Shown piece by piece: positions 1 through 14,592 of a DNA stretch of 64,000 nucleotides. How positions within the stretch are numbered: the stretch's first letter is position 1; each line of letters starts with the position of its first letter. A program made the translations under genes and the position numbers. Below the pieces are notes generated by a model that worked only from the letters and a program-made list of their open reading frames with translations, was not told where the DNA came from and made no database searches. The stretch lies in NCBI GenBank assembly GCA_025449115.1, contig JAHLKC010000028.1, positions 62,001 to 126,000 of the forward strand. The letters are read 5' to 3'. This stretch comes from Chytridium lagenaria (taxonomy: Eukaryota; Chytridiomycota; Chytridiomycetes; Chytridiales; Chytridiaceae).

Positions 1-569
1 TCCGTGCTTTCCAGGGTGAGCTTGAGTTTTGGGACGTTGAGGAAGGCTTCATTCTCGGCCAGGGCGAGCATTACATGTGTACAGACCTTGAGTGGGACCC
101 TACAGGTCGTTATGTTATGTCCTCCGTGTCGTGGTGGCGTGTTCAGACCGACTCGGGTTTCATTCTTTGGAGCATGACGGGCCAACCCCTTGCTAAGCAA
201 CCTGTCCCGCAGTTCAAGCAGATTCTCTGGCGTCCCCGTCCCGCGACCCCTCTTCCCCTTGAGGAGCAGAAGAAGATCAAGAAGAATTTGAAGGAGCACA
301 GCAAAGAGTTTGACGAGGCGGATGCCAAGCTTTCCACCAAGGCCACCGAGGAGGTGTCAAGGAAAAGGAAGGAGCTCTGGAGGGAGTGGGTAGACTATCG
401 CAACCGTTGCAACAGCGATTGGGTCAAAGAGGCCGAACTCCGAAACGAGATTGTTGGGTTCGACCTTGAGGAGGATGCCCGTAGCATGGAGGCGAAGGAG
501 GTTGAGGAGTACATTGATGAAGTCGTTGATGAGGTGGAGGAGATCGTGGAGGATGAGGACGACGATTGA
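1..569 (+). CDS. eIF3b (PRT1) C-terminal part, 5' truncated by window
   Basis: The frame is open from base 3 to the TGA ending at 569, so this is the 3' part of a longer gene. The first residues match the last blades of the eIF3b beta-propeller: an ELEFWDVEE strand, then LEWDPTGRYV, a block diagnostic of this subunit. A short linker (KQILWRPRP) leads into a charged helical tail and an acidic terminus rich in Glu and Asp, as in known eIF3b. In that family the subunit scaffolds translation initiation factor 3 on the 40S ribosome in the cytoplasm, and the tail binds eIF3g and eIF3i. No intron or frameshift is seen in this part. Confidence 0.93.
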   Translation, partial: RAFQGELEFWDVEEGFILGQGEHYMCTDLEWDPTGRYVMSSVSWWRVQTDSGFILWSMTGQPLAKQPVPQFKQILWRPRPATPLPLEEQKKIKKNLKEHSKEFDEADAKLSTKATEEVSRKRKELWREWVDYRNRCNSDWVKEAELRNEIVGFDLEEDARSMEAKEVEEYIDEVVDEVEEIVEDEDDD

Positions 570-1398
570 ACGTGATGTCACGTCTTTGTTGTTACAGAAT
601 CAGTCCGTAGTTTGTTGTCACTGCTCACCTTATTAGCTTAAAGTACGACTTTCTTTGTTTTCAGTATAAATATGCTGTATCTTCAATTGTTATTGCCCGT
701 CGTTTTGCGTGAGACTAACGGTTACTGGTGATTCTTGAGTTGTCCAATGACGACAAATTGTTTTGGTAGATTCTCGTCTTTTAAATACTTTTGGGAGTGA
801 CCTTTAGCGCGTGTTGGATTACCATTAACGACAAAAAGGTATAGGGCCACCACGGACCATCTTGGAGAAGGGGACGGTGGGGATGACGGAAGAATGATCG
901 ACGAGGTTTGACAAAGAGCTGATGGATTAGGCCATTTAAATCAACCGGAAATGAGTATCTACAGTCGTCGTCGCCAACAGAAACGCCTTTAGGCATCACT
1001 CAACATATCTGGTTCTAGTACGACTCCCCACACACTAAGTTACCGTGATCGTATCCCCTTGTAGTCCATCCATAGGACTGACTACTGAAGTAAAGAAAGT
1101 CATTAAAGGTTTTTGGTGAAAACTGGCGTTGCATGTCTCTTGTGTGTTTGATTGGCGTATCTTTGTCTTGATCCCCAATGCCGGGTCAGGGTGGCTGATG
1201 GCGAGAGTAGGAGGAGGTTTGTTATTGTAAACAGGCAGTCACCTTTTGATCCTCTTACGATCTTCCACGTATCTCAACTTGATGAAAACAAAAGCGTTTG
1301 TGCAGCGACAGCAGTCCTTTTCAGCAACAGAGCGGATATACCATCCAGTATATAGGTGAGGACGAGATATTTCACCGCTGCTGTTGCTTCATCGTTGA
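570..1398. other. Intergenic region between eIF3b and the bestrophin-like gene
   Basis: No convincing gene is seen. It contains the 3' flank of eIF3b and probably the first exon(s) of the bestrophin-like gene, which I could not place. About 800-1100 carries one copy of a diverged repeat also found at about 7750-8360. Confidence 0.5.
810..1100. repeat. Diverged dispersed repeat, copy 1
   Basis: Several collinear blocks recur upstream of histone H4 at 7750-8360: a GCGCGTGTT block, an ACCATCTTG block followed by GATCGA, a GAGTAT-CGTCGTCG block, a GCATCACT...TCTGGTTC block and a GGACT...AGTAAAG block. Order and orientation are the same but spacing differs. It has no coding capacity and its origin (old mobile element or duplicated flank) is unknown. 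Confidence 0.5.
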
Positions 1399-1455
1399 TA
1401 TTGTGTTTCCTTTGTGGCTAATGAGAGTGCTGCACCTTCGCAATTTTGGTTTTCT

Positions 1456-2803
1456 AGGAATGGCAGTCCAACGTATTACGTGAGGAACGTCCTCGACGCC
1501 TTCAGGTTCCGAGGCACCATCCTTCAAAACACTTGGCCCTTGATCCTTTTCGTGTGTTTGGAGGCATGCGCCGTCGTTGTCCTTCATGATTACTTTGAAT
1601 ATCCTATTCACATGGACGACAGGTACATAACACAATCCGTGATAATCCGTCCCTGACGTTTCCCCAGACTTATAACGATGCTAGGTAGCGGAATGGCGCT
1701 TCTCTTGGCATTTAGAACAAACCGTGGATTCGAGCGGTACAACAGCGGTGCTCAAGTATGGATCAACCTCGGAAGCCAGGTACTGTCCTTTCTAAAACAT
1801 CGAATTAGGCCTAATTCGCCCATAGCTCCGCAACGCCGCCCACCATATCTGGTGCTTCCCCACCCAAACCCAAGAAGCCCACGACGAAAAACTCTCCATC
1901 CTCAAACTTCTCTACGCCGTCGCCATCGCCACAAAATACTCCCTCCGCGGCCATGACCCCCTCCACTTTGACGAAGTCCAATCACTCCTCCCCAAACCCG
2001 ATTCACACCACGACTCTGCAACAGCATCCAATTCGACGTTGGCGTTTAAAACCGTTAACACCTGTCATAGCTTCTGCGGAGATGTTGCGTGGGGTTCTAA
2101 CGAAACGACCGGCCTCCCTCGCGGCGTCCATGGAGGGGTTGGAGTCTGAGGCGAAACGGATTCCGCGTAAACCAACACGTCCATCCACGGCTACTATAGG
2201 TGGATTAAGACGCGGGTCCGTGATTAACGCGCCCCTCGACATGCTATACAAAGCCGCGTCATACGTAAAGAGATTAAAACGATCCGGCGCGATCGAACAG
2301 GATGATTCGGGACCAGCAGTCGTAGCGTTAAACGCTTGCGATCGACTCTGTTACAAGTTTGAGCAGTTGCTTTATGTACCAGTTCCAAAGAGTTATGATG
2401 TGCATATCAAGCAGATCTTGATCTTGTATTTCTTGTCGTTGCCGTTTCAGCTTGTGAGACAGCATGGGTGGGCGACCGTGTTTGTGTCGTTTGTGGGAGC
2501 TTGACGTTTTTTGGGACGGACGCGATAGGTAGGCTTCGGAATATATCTTTTTCGATACTGTGTTTTGGGCTAACATATAATCTTTATTGTATAGCTGGCG
2601 AGATCTCTGACCCATTCGGTTCAGACCAGGTACGGACTGCTTAACATTTTATCTCCTAAGCTAATGTTTGTTTTCAGCACGACCTCCCCCTTGACTACTT
2701 TTGCAAAAAGCTCCGAGAAGATCTCGAAGTTGTGATGGGTCGTCCATTCCAATTCGAAGATACCATCATCTTTACAAATGAACTGGATCACAAGATAGAA
2801 TAA
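1456..2803 (+). CDS. Bestrophin-like (UPF0187 / RFP-TM) anion channel
   Basis: Bestrophin-family membrane protein. Visible landmarks in order are: a RGTILQNTWP segment entering the first membrane helix; after a short intron (1623-1667) the diagnostic LLAFRTNRGFERYN motif; after a second intron (from about 1782) an AHHIW helix with KYSLRGHDPLHFDE; then PKSYDVHIKQILILYFLSLPFQLV; and finally the acidic AGEISDPFG-DQHDLPLDYFC block that forms the calcium-sensing region in this family. Two further short introns lie near 2532-2594 and 2627-2677. The reading frame breaks at about 2040-2090 and again at about 2500 (GGAGC|TTGACG), inside conserved sequence, so either the consensus is wrong or the gene is damaged. 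The 5' exon is not resolved: no in-frame ATG follows the acceptor-like site at 1457. In this family members conduct chloride or other anions. Confidence 0.8.
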
Positions 2804-3118
2804 ACAGATGAACGTATACTAAAGCATGAAGGGGATAATGATAGTAGGATATATTACTAAAATGATACGATGAATATGTTGATCTCTCATAAATTCATAA
2901 ATATATATTTGTGTGTTTTTTAACAAAAAAAAAAGCGAAAAGGTTGTTTCACGACAACTAAAATATAATAAAAAGTACTACGCTTGCATATCCCAAAACA
3001 ACTGTTACAAAACAGAAGCACCCTCAACCAAAACCAAAAAGGCAAACGACATTTTCTGCAAACATAACACATGAACTTCGCCCTTAAAAATAGCAAGGCA
3101 CATATAACTCCAGCCTAC
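2804..3118. other. Shared 3' flank of two convergent genes
   Basis: This is the 315-bp region between the stop of the bestrophin-like gene and the stop of the minus-strand SAP-like gene. It is A/T-rich with an A-run near 2925. No other feature is seen. Confidence 0.6.
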
Positions 3119-5590
3119 TTACACCGACCTCGTGTTCGGCGGACTCCTAATCACACTCCCTCTCCGTTCCCCCGCCCTCTCCCACTCCTCCGCACTCCCC
3201 TTCACAACCTCCCCAAAATCCCTTCCACCTTCTCCACAAACTCCTTGTCCTCTCTCGCAACATAACTCATCCTCCTCTTCTTCCCAGTCATCGTGGCTTG
3301 GATTATAGGTGTCCTCGAAAGATGATCCGACGCATCCGAGTCCGATTCCTCTGCGACAACCATCCGTCGTTGCATCGCCCCATCCGTCCTCTTCCGATTC
3401 GACAGCGCGAGCGACATATTAATGCGCTTCTCAAGCCGCTCGGGGGCAGTTTCACGATTTTTTGTTTAATGGGCTGACGGTGGGAGGTGGGTTGGACGTT
3501 GGTGGACGGATGGAGAACGGGGAGGCGGGAAGTTGGGCGGTTAGCATTGAAGACCGCTGGGGTGGATGCCTCGATGGGTTGTTTGTGGACATTGGCTTGA
3601 GAGATCTCCGCGGATGGAGGAATGACGGGGTGGGGCTAACATCGCCAACACTTGAATCGGCAAAAGAAGATGCCTTTTGGGTAAGAGCGTTTCTATGTCG
3701 AAAAAAATTAAACGATTAGACAAAGGAATACATACAGCCAAAGTAAAGTGGTCTTAATTAAAAGTCATTTGAAAAACTTTAACACATATCCCCATAACAA
3801 AATCAAATCAAAAATAGATGTGCTGAAGACAACGAACTGTTCCTCACCTATAAAATAAGCCCATAGACCTATTCCTATCCACACAAGCCTCACAAACCAC
3901 ATTATCCTCCATCCCCTCCCCCTCCCCCTCCTCCACGCTACCCTTCTCCAATGGCACTCTCAACGCATGCTCCTTCTCCGTCCGTCGATCCAAAATAAAC
4001 ACCTCGGCTTTCCTCAACACAGCCCGTCCAGTCCCCCCCACAATCGGATCTCCAACCACCTTCCTGTCAACGCAACAAAAAATTCGGTGCGCGGTACGTG
4101 GGATCGGTGGCGTCACATCAAAAAAGTTGGAGGTGGACGTTGTGAGAACGGCAGGGGGAGTCGGAAGCTTGGCGCTTGCCGACTGGATGTTAGATGTTTG
4201 CGGGACTTTTTCTGGGGCGGTGTCGTTGACGTTCATTGTAAACTCAAAGGAAACAGGGGCGTGAGGGTCATGTGGGTCACTTGTATTATGGACGTTCACA
4301 TTCGTAACGCTAATGCCATCGCGTTCTTCACTGAGCGTAGGTTCATTCGAGTGACCTTCCGCCTCTCCGCTTTCTACGTCTCCATCTCCTCCATATTCAG
4401 CGCCTCCCCGACGTCCAGGTACCACCTCATCTTCATCCATCCTCTCCTCGACAACATCATTCTATTATTTTTACAAAAAATAATTAAAGATGTAAATAAT
4501 GATTTAACCCTCGTACTCAAAAAAAAAACCACCAACCTCTCCTCTCGCCTCATGCCGATGCAAGTTATCAGAAATTTCCATTTCTTGTGTGTCAACAAGC
4601 TCCCTGTTGACTTGCTCCTCCTCCTGTCGATCTATGGCAATTACCACGGTCTCCGCACCAACTTCTTTGTCACTCATTATTGACCCGTTCGTGCTAACAT
4701 CCTCAACATTCACTTGATCGCTATTCTGCCCACCACTTGCAATCACTCCAGTCTTTCCACTAACTTCTCTTCCATTACTCTTCAATTCGTTAGTATCAAC
4801 ATCCTCAATCGCCCCCCCATCATCACGCCCATCATTCCTCTCACGTTCTACAAGCAAATCCACCCGCGGACCAACATATTCAATACTCTCTCTATCGTCT
4901 TCCTCCATCCTCTCAACAATCTTACCGACAATGACATCATTGGGATTATTTCCGTTCTCATCGACAAGAGCACCAACAACGGATGTCCGATTAGCCAATT
5001 GGTCTTTCTTTACGATCTTTTTCGCTTCTTCCTGATAGTTTAACAATGCTTTCACCACATCTGCTTTCTACGAATCCAATTAGAACAAGAACGAAAAAAA
5101 CAAACAAAAAAACTTTACCAGTCCAGTAATGCTGACACCCCTCTCTTTCCCCATTTGAACGAGAACAGCTTTCGTAAGTGAGCCAAGTGACGATTCGGTC
5201 CAATCCAATTGTTGCGGGTTCTTGTCGAGTGGAGTTGGGAGTGTAACCGGTGTTGCTTCGGATGGTTCACCATTCGTCACTTCAAGAGATGGAGAGAGGA
5301 TCAAAGCAATGATATCTGATTTCTAACGAGATACATGAGAAAAGATCACCCACAAAGGATTCATGTGATTAAAACAACGCGCGGGAAAGAAGTGGGGAAG
5401 TTTAGGTACATACCTTCAACTTTGGGTTTGTGGTAACTCCTCGATCTTTTGCTAACTTGAGAAGCGCGGGCTTCAACATCTTCTCCAGTTCCTCGGCAGA
5501 CAGGTCCATGGCAACAGTCTCCGGCACATCCTTACGGCCGGCTTCCCAAACATCCTCTTGCCGTCGTCCTCCTCGTCGTTTGGGCGGCAT
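3119..5590 (-). CDS. Putative nuclear protein with two SAP-like helical repeats
   Basis: Not a gene I recognise by name. The protein starts MPPKRRGGRR (basic, nuclear-localisation-like). Exon 1 (5414-5590) and exon 2 (5119-5322) each end a SAP-like unit: LKPALLKLAKDRGVTT followed by KSDIIALIL, and LTKAVLVQMGKERGVS followed by KADVVKALL. Each unit therefore straddles an intron at the same place. Exon 3 begins at 5069 and is long, acidic and low in complexity. An intron of about 80 bp (from about 4550) leads to an NDVVEERMDEDE exon containing an RIFCCVDRK segment and an ENVVCEACVD-like CxxC. The last part is Ser/Pro-rich and ends with NTRSV. Two apparent 1-nt frameshifts, in an A6 run near 3460 and a GGG run near 3220, must be corrected to keep the frame. 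SAP domains bind DNA or RNA in chromatin and mRNA-processing proteins; function here is inference. It is divergent to brl1 with only 123 bp between start codons. Confidence 0.6.
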
Positions 5591-5713
5591 TCCGAAGTCC
5601 GAAATTTTTCTACACTACTTTCTAACAAGTCTAAAAAGTTCAAAAAAGCATCTGCCTGTTTACCCTCACCATCCAACCCACATAAACTTAACTATTCACG
5701 GGATCGGGAAAGG
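5591..5713. promoter_or_regulatory. Bidirectional promoter of SAP-like gene and brl1
   Basis: Only 123 bp separate the two divergent ATG codons (5590 on minus, 5714 on plus), so both promoters and both 5' UTRs must fit or overlap here. No TATA box was recognised. Confidence 0.55.
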
Positions 5714-7418
5714 ATGTCGGATTCTTATTATCGAGGGAATTATTCACCGATGGACTTTGAGCGGCATCAGCAACCGGAGATGGGACCTCTTGCGGCTGCT
5801 GTTGCGAGAGAGGGTCGAACGAATGATGGATGGATGGAGAAGAAGCCAGATGGGGAGAGGCGGTCATCGTGGGGTGGTGGAGGGTTGGTGGGCAAGGAGG
5901 TGTTGAAAGAAGGTGATTGACCCTTCTCCACCCTCTTGCATGTTTCCGTTTTGTACTGTTGTATGGGTTTCTCTTTGTACTTTTTTATTGATTGTTTTTG
6001 GCTTAGATGCAACGAGATCACCAAAGAAATCGCATAGTGTGTTCTCGTGGAATGGGGGAGAGACGACAGCGGGGTTTGCGTTTACGAGTGAAGAGACGTC
6101 ACCTGTACGGAAAATTGCGGCACCTGCACGGAGAAGCGGGGTGGTGAAGCCGTTGAATGGGCGATCAGATGAAGACGGGAAGGAGGATGCTGACGAAAAG
6201 TCGACGAAACTGCCAAAGATGAAGGTACGAAAGAATTGACATTTCTTTCTCGTCTTTAAGAGGGGGATACTGATTAATACTGGTTTTTGTTAGCCACGAA
6301 AACGGAAAAAGATATCGGACCCCGTCGAACCCTCACGATCTTCCACCTCCTTCTTCTCCAAACCCTCCACATTTGACGGCCGCGCTCACCTCGTTTGGCC
6401 CTACATTTTTATCGGCTACCTCCGTCTTGGCTTTACGCTGTTCGTCATGGGCATGACGGTTTTCCTTGTTGTTCAATTCGTCTTGACTGTTCACCATGAC
6501 CTTCAAATGAAAGCTGAGGAGTATTCCGCAGGTAAAATTATCTATGTTTTTGTGTGCGCTGAAGCGGAAATATTTAGAAATCACGCAACAGGTGCTGGAA
6601 TGCAATAAACAATACCTCGCCAACAAGTGTTCACCGATTGCGGAACGATTGCCGGCGATGCAGGTGTTATGCAATGAATGGGAGTTGTGTATGTCCAGAG
6701 ACCCTAAAGAGGTTGGCAGGTTAAAAGTGGGAGCCGAGACGCTTGCAGAGATTTTAAATAAGTTGTTCGAACCCATGACATATAAAACTATGGTAAGGCG
6801 TTATCCTTCCCATTGTTTTTCTCTAATGTTTGACTGACTTGATCATAGATTTTTGGATCGATATTGTTTTTTGGATCGATACTGCTTTGGAGCACGGCCC
6901 CTAGTATGGGGAGTTTGAGGGTGACGCAGACGCATGATCCAAATTTGCATCTACATCATCATCCTGGGACGACGTATGGGGCTATGGGAGGGGGTGACAG
7001 AGCATCGGTTGGATTTGTAGGGGCGTTTCCTACGCATGGGGTTGCGCCGTATACAAATACGCCGCATGGTCCTACAGCGCCTAGGTTTGGAGGGGTTGGA
7101 CAGGGATTCGGAATGGAAGGCTTTGAGGGAGGGATTGGGAGAGGGATGAGGTTGATGGGGTTGGGAGGCGGTGGTAGTGGGTTAGTGAGACGGAGAAAAG
7201 GGCGTGGAGAGGTGGGGTTGGGTGAGAGTAGAGGGAGGTGGTCAATGAATAGTGGGGGTGGGTGTGGGCGGGACGCAGATGATGACGATGACGATGACGA
7301 CGACGATGATGATGAGGACGAGGAAGTGGATTTAGGGGATAAAGAGGATGACGCTATGGTGAGATGGAGGGGTGATCCAACTGGTGATCGGAGGAGTAAT
7401 ATTAGGACAGGTAGATGA
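5714..7418 (+). CDS. BRL1: Brl1/Brr6-family nuclear envelope protein
   Basis: Five exons (5714-5912, 6007-6224, 6294-6531, 6578-6792, 6849-7418) read without interruption. After a polar N-terminus comes the domain of the Brl1/Brr6 family: a membrane helix (WPYIFIGYLRLGFTLFVMG and following), then a lumenal segment with four cysteines (LECNKQY, NKCSPIAERLP, VLCNEWELCMSRDP), then a second hydrophobic helix around IFGSILFFGSILLWS. In yeast these proteins act at the inner/outer nuclear membrane during nuclear pore assembly and lipid homeostasis, and the cysteines form disulphides. The C-terminus is unusual: a Gly-rich stretch, an Arg/Lys segment and an uninterrupted Asp run before the end. FGSIL is duplicated in the second helix by a near-perfect 15-nt tandem repeat. 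Choosing Brl1 over Brr6 is a guess. Confidence 0.88.
7272..7327 (+). repeat. Asp-coding GAT/GAC trinucleotide tract in brl1
   Basis: An almost pure run of GAT and GAC codons encodes about a dozen Asp residues followed by Glu/Asp, inside the last exon of the Brl1-like gene. Confidence 0.8.
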
Positions 7419-9391
<1,973 letters not shown>

Positions 9392-10188
9392 ATTGATTTG
9401 TGGTTTTGAAATGGCTGAAGGAATACTTTTTATTAGTATAAAGAAAGCTCTCCATCTTTGTCTTGTTTTTTCTTGTTATTCCTAGGCTCGTTGCAGAATT
9501 TTCCCCTCTTTCCCTGTAGATAGGCCCCTCACTCTTTCCTGTTTTATTTTATTGAAAAAAAATATCTTGAAGTGCAAATGAAATTTATTTAGTTTCTGTC
9601 AGTGAATAAATAATGAATGCTCGCTTTGGGCGAATGCTGATGCCCCGTTCAAGTCCCATCCATTAAGGACCCTATGAACAAAGAAGACCGAGTTGATGGC
9701 TTGAATGGACTTAAGAGTCAACACAAGAGTATGGGCGAGGATAGCGGACAGTGTTTTGGTTGAAGAAAGTGGTCGGATAAAGGCCAATCGCTTTAGATGA
9801 AGACTGTTGTCTATGACGTTGGAATGTTGGGATATCATAGACCTTGTCCGCCGTTTGATCCCGACTGAGGCTTTCCATCCCATATCCTCAGCTCCTTGTA
9901 GCCATTGAACCCACACAGAGATCATACGTGTCAGCTGGCAATCTGATGGCAATCATTTAAGCCCAAGAAACTCCTGGGTAAAACTCCTTTATACTTTTCC
10001 CCTGGATAGAAGGTACTCAGGACTCTGATTCCAAGGACTCTGATTCCAGCTGACGTAAACCGCAAAGAAATTCACCTGCGCCGGTCTTTCTGTGAGGTTG
10101 GAAAAACAAAGCAGTAGCGTTGCGACAAACCATGATTACCACCCACATCTTGAATTGTTGAAAGCGATATCTGCCTCGTCCACTTAAC
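9392..10188. other. Intergenic region between H4 copy 1 and family copy A
   Basis: About 800 bp with no gene supported. An open frame on the minus strand (about 9600-9950) has no recognisable domain. The short direct repeat GGACTCTGATTCCA occurs twice at about 10020-10050. Confidence 0.5.
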
Positions 10189-12885
10189 ATGAGTTTGCAG
10201 CCGCTATACGAGTTCAGTCGTCCGTTGCGTGTCTGTGTAGGGCTGGCCTTGCGCAGGGTTATAACTTTGACGGGATCGACTCTCGTCTGCCTTGTGATTC
10301 TAAGGCTCCTATTCTCCGCCATGGTGATTGATAGGAGGAAGGATTTCAAGAGCTACCCTTTGTAAGTGCGAAGCCCTACGGTCAAAGGCTAATTGATGTA
10401 GAAGGAAGATGCAATCGCGTTTGGGATCCTCACTTTTGTATCGATAAGGTTCGACTTACTATCCGCCTGCGCTGTAGAATTAAATGTGTGATTTAGAGCT
10501 CTCAGCACGGCCGTCTTTGCGCGAAATCGGCCTTCCTGGCTGCCAAAGTTTCTTCCTGCTCCCGTTGTTTTTATAATCATTGGAGCATCGGGTTTTCTGG
10601 CAAACATACCCCTTTGGCTGTATTTCCCTGATTCTATTCCAACTGCCGGTCATTTGTTATCAAGTCAATGATACCCCTGTACATTTTCGTTGCAATCACT
10701 GCGAACGCGTTCATTTATAAAGTCGAAAAAAGTGGAAAGAGCATTTTGAAGTATTTATACTCTATCACCGCTTATCCTGTTATTTTTACGGCACACTTGT
10801 GAGTAAATCGTTGTTTCCGTGTTTGTTATTACTGACTTTATGATGTCTATTCTTTTTTTTTTTTGGTTAATAAAACCAGAGTAGTTGGGACTATTTGCAT
10901 GATCATTTCCAACATCAGAAATGAGGGCTATCTCATTGAGATGAGGAATCTAAAGGGACAAGAACGGATTTTCACGGAGCACTCGCTGCTTACAGGATTT
11001 TTTGTCGGTGTTTTGTGAGTCATTTGAAGATTACAACAGACTTTAAATATCAACATGCTCAACTAGGTATCCCCTAGTCAAGTTTACTGTAACATGGATT
11101 ACAAAGCGGTCTTTTGTGTTTATGACACCTGTCGTCCCGCAAACTCGCGAGCAGGAGATTATGGCGAATGCAACAGAGGTTTGAAGAACTGTTTTGAGCT
11201 TTATGGGTTTTACTGTATTTTGATTGCGTCTTTTGCTATCTGCTCATTAAAAAATCACATTTTATACGTTATGAAACAGTTTGGATTTGCTTTGGGGTAA
11301 GAGCATTAAGAGACTCATCGAATCTCATTCCTAAACATTCAAAAGTCAGAACCTTACGTGGGACACCATCGGATATATTCTTATCCTAAGAAGCCCGAGT
11401 CATTTCATTTTCTACGCGTCTCTTACTGCGACCTATTCCTACAATGCCGTCTACCGCATCGGTATAGCGTTATGGACTCGGCGAAAAGCGCAGAGGCGCG
11501 TAGATAATATAGATGATATTAAAGACACTGAAAAGCAAGACTCACCTGCAAAAGATTCGGATTTATCAAAGCCATCAGACACAGCAGTATCTTTTTCGAA
11601 TCAGGGGGCTGCTGTGAAAGATAATGACCCAAATCGCCATATTGGACTAAATGCCTTCACATCGTCAACAGCAGAAAAGGAAGCATTTCAAAGCTTGAAT
11701 GCTAAAGCTGTGAGACGCATAAAGTCACTATACGGTTTGCGCAAGCAAAGTAATTTACATTGACTTTGATATTTAGTAAATTTAGATGGCGTATCTGATG
11801 GTCGAGGTGATTTGCGACGTCAAACGACTAAAAGGAAGCCACTTTCGCCTTCTTTAGCCAGTGTTGCTCAAGGATATTCATCGGGAGTTGATGGGAAAGG
11901 CGTTTTAAGAGATCAAACTGCTAGCAAGACGCATTCGCCATCAGATAGGGGCACTATTGGCGACGTTTCTGGAAAGGATGGAGATGGCAATATAGAGCGC
12001 GGCTTCAGCATAAGGCGAAAAGAATCTATTCAATTGCCAGCTACGTCACCAGCAGTTGAAAGACTGAAGATCATGTTGATATCGGACCTATATACAAAAG
12101 AAGTTTTGGGGCCGGCTTACGGCAAAAAGAACTAAGCAAAACAGTGTATGATTCGCCTATGAAAGAGGATTCTGAAAAAAAATTGGAAACGGGACCAGAG
12201 GATTTTGCTAAAGAGGAAACACAGATGTCTTGCAATTCTCATATTTCTTTGACCGGTGACGATGCGGGTGGTGGTGCTGTTGACAATAATGCGCGGGGTC
12301 TGAGCGATATCCATCAAATTGTTGAAAACGTAGATTTAGCATTGGACACGGAATCCATCAGATCGCTTCCGGTTATTGCAAAATCAGATCCGTCGGCGAG
12401 AGTTGAGTTTGATGTTGAAGATGAGCCTGAGCTCAATCATTACCTGATGTGTCCGCTCCAATTCCTTTTACGCCCACTGTCAGCTTCCATCAAATACGCG
12501 TTCATGGCGAATGAGCAATCTAGCATCGGACTGGTCGTCTTATTGGGTTGCTTGTTCGATTGTTCTCATCTTTGCCACGCTTCCAGAAGCGTCGAAATGG
12601 AGCGTCACTTACTATGACGTCCCTGTCACTGTTATCGCGACAAGATTCTTCACAGGTTCCGCCATTTGTGCTTTCATGGATTCAGTATCGCTTTACTACG
12701 AGTCAAAGATCATGAATGTGGACTTTGCGGATGGCGTGAGGGAGTCCCGTATCGCGAAGCTGTCTTGGGGATCCTATATCTACTTTACTGGATTAGTGAC
12801 TTGTATTTCGGGGATGTTTATAATTGCTGATACTGGACTTTTGTATACCTCGCCTACTTACATCGTTGGGCGGAAGCCTAGGTGA
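10189..12885 (+). pseudogene. Polytopic membrane-protein family, copy A (frameshifted)
   Basis: First member of a seven-copy family not recognised from known domains, and the only one on the plus strand. The exon order matches the other copies: MSLQPLYEF with a first hydrophobic helix; KEDAIAFGILTF; AVFARNRPSWLP and two helices; VVGTICMIISNIRNEG; YPLVKFTVTW with an intracellular VVPQTREQEI; LTWDTIGYILILRSPS and a long polar loop; SIRSLPV; then WSSYW, YYDVPVTV, MDSVSLYYE, VDFADGVRESR and the C-terminal SPTYIVGRKPR. Single-base frameshifts are needed near 10360 (before KED), near 10670 (before MIPLYIF) and near 12510 (before WSSYW), and the loop is broken near 12130. Either it is a pseudogene or the consensus contains errors. 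It lies between two inverted H4 genes. Confidence 0.7.
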
Positions 12886-13525
12886 TACTCAGGTGATGGC
12901 GGTGGTGGTTTATAACGGATAGATGGGGCGTTCAAGCGATTGAAACGTGTATATTTGCATATACAGTGTTTGTATCTCAACACAGAAAACACACCATTAT
13001 ATATGTATTAATGTCCCCTGCGACGTTATGTAATCTTCAACAGTCATTGATATGAGTCCCACTTCTGATCCAACAATCAAAAAGGAAATTATCCTGCTGG
13101 AGCCCTCACGACACATCTTCTGGCTCCAAATAATATAAAACTATGGAAAAGCTGACCAAAATTGTTTAATTCGTGTAGTCCAATTGTTTTGAACGATATT
13201 ATGGATAATCGACGTTTTCATGCTCTTACACCTAAAAAGCTATGAGTTTCGCTTTGGCAAGCTAAAGCACATGAGTTTGAAGAGCAGAGTGACACCATGA
13301 TTATTTACACACGAATATCCGATACCTCGACTATGCTATTTATTGTGTATGATAAAGTTGAACATTTAAAAGCAAATCGATCACTTGAATTTATTTTAGG
13401 GAGTGAGTGCTATCTACAGGGAGCTAGGGCATTGCAAAGGCCAACAGCGAATAAATATGAAATGCCGCATATCGCGGTTACTTCCGAAAAACAAGTCTCC
13501 TCGAATTTTACAGTGTAAAAATAAT
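12886..13525. other. Intergenic region between copy A and H4 copy 2
   Basis: About 640 bp at the 3' sides of two convergent genes, A/T-rich, no gene supported. Confidence 0.5.

Positions 13526-14592
<1,067 letters not shown>

Noticed and set aside
9599..9952. Minus-strand 117-codon open frame as a gene
   Set aside because: No domain, no homologue recognised within the window, and no clear promoter or splice signals; it lies in the H4/copy A intergenic region.
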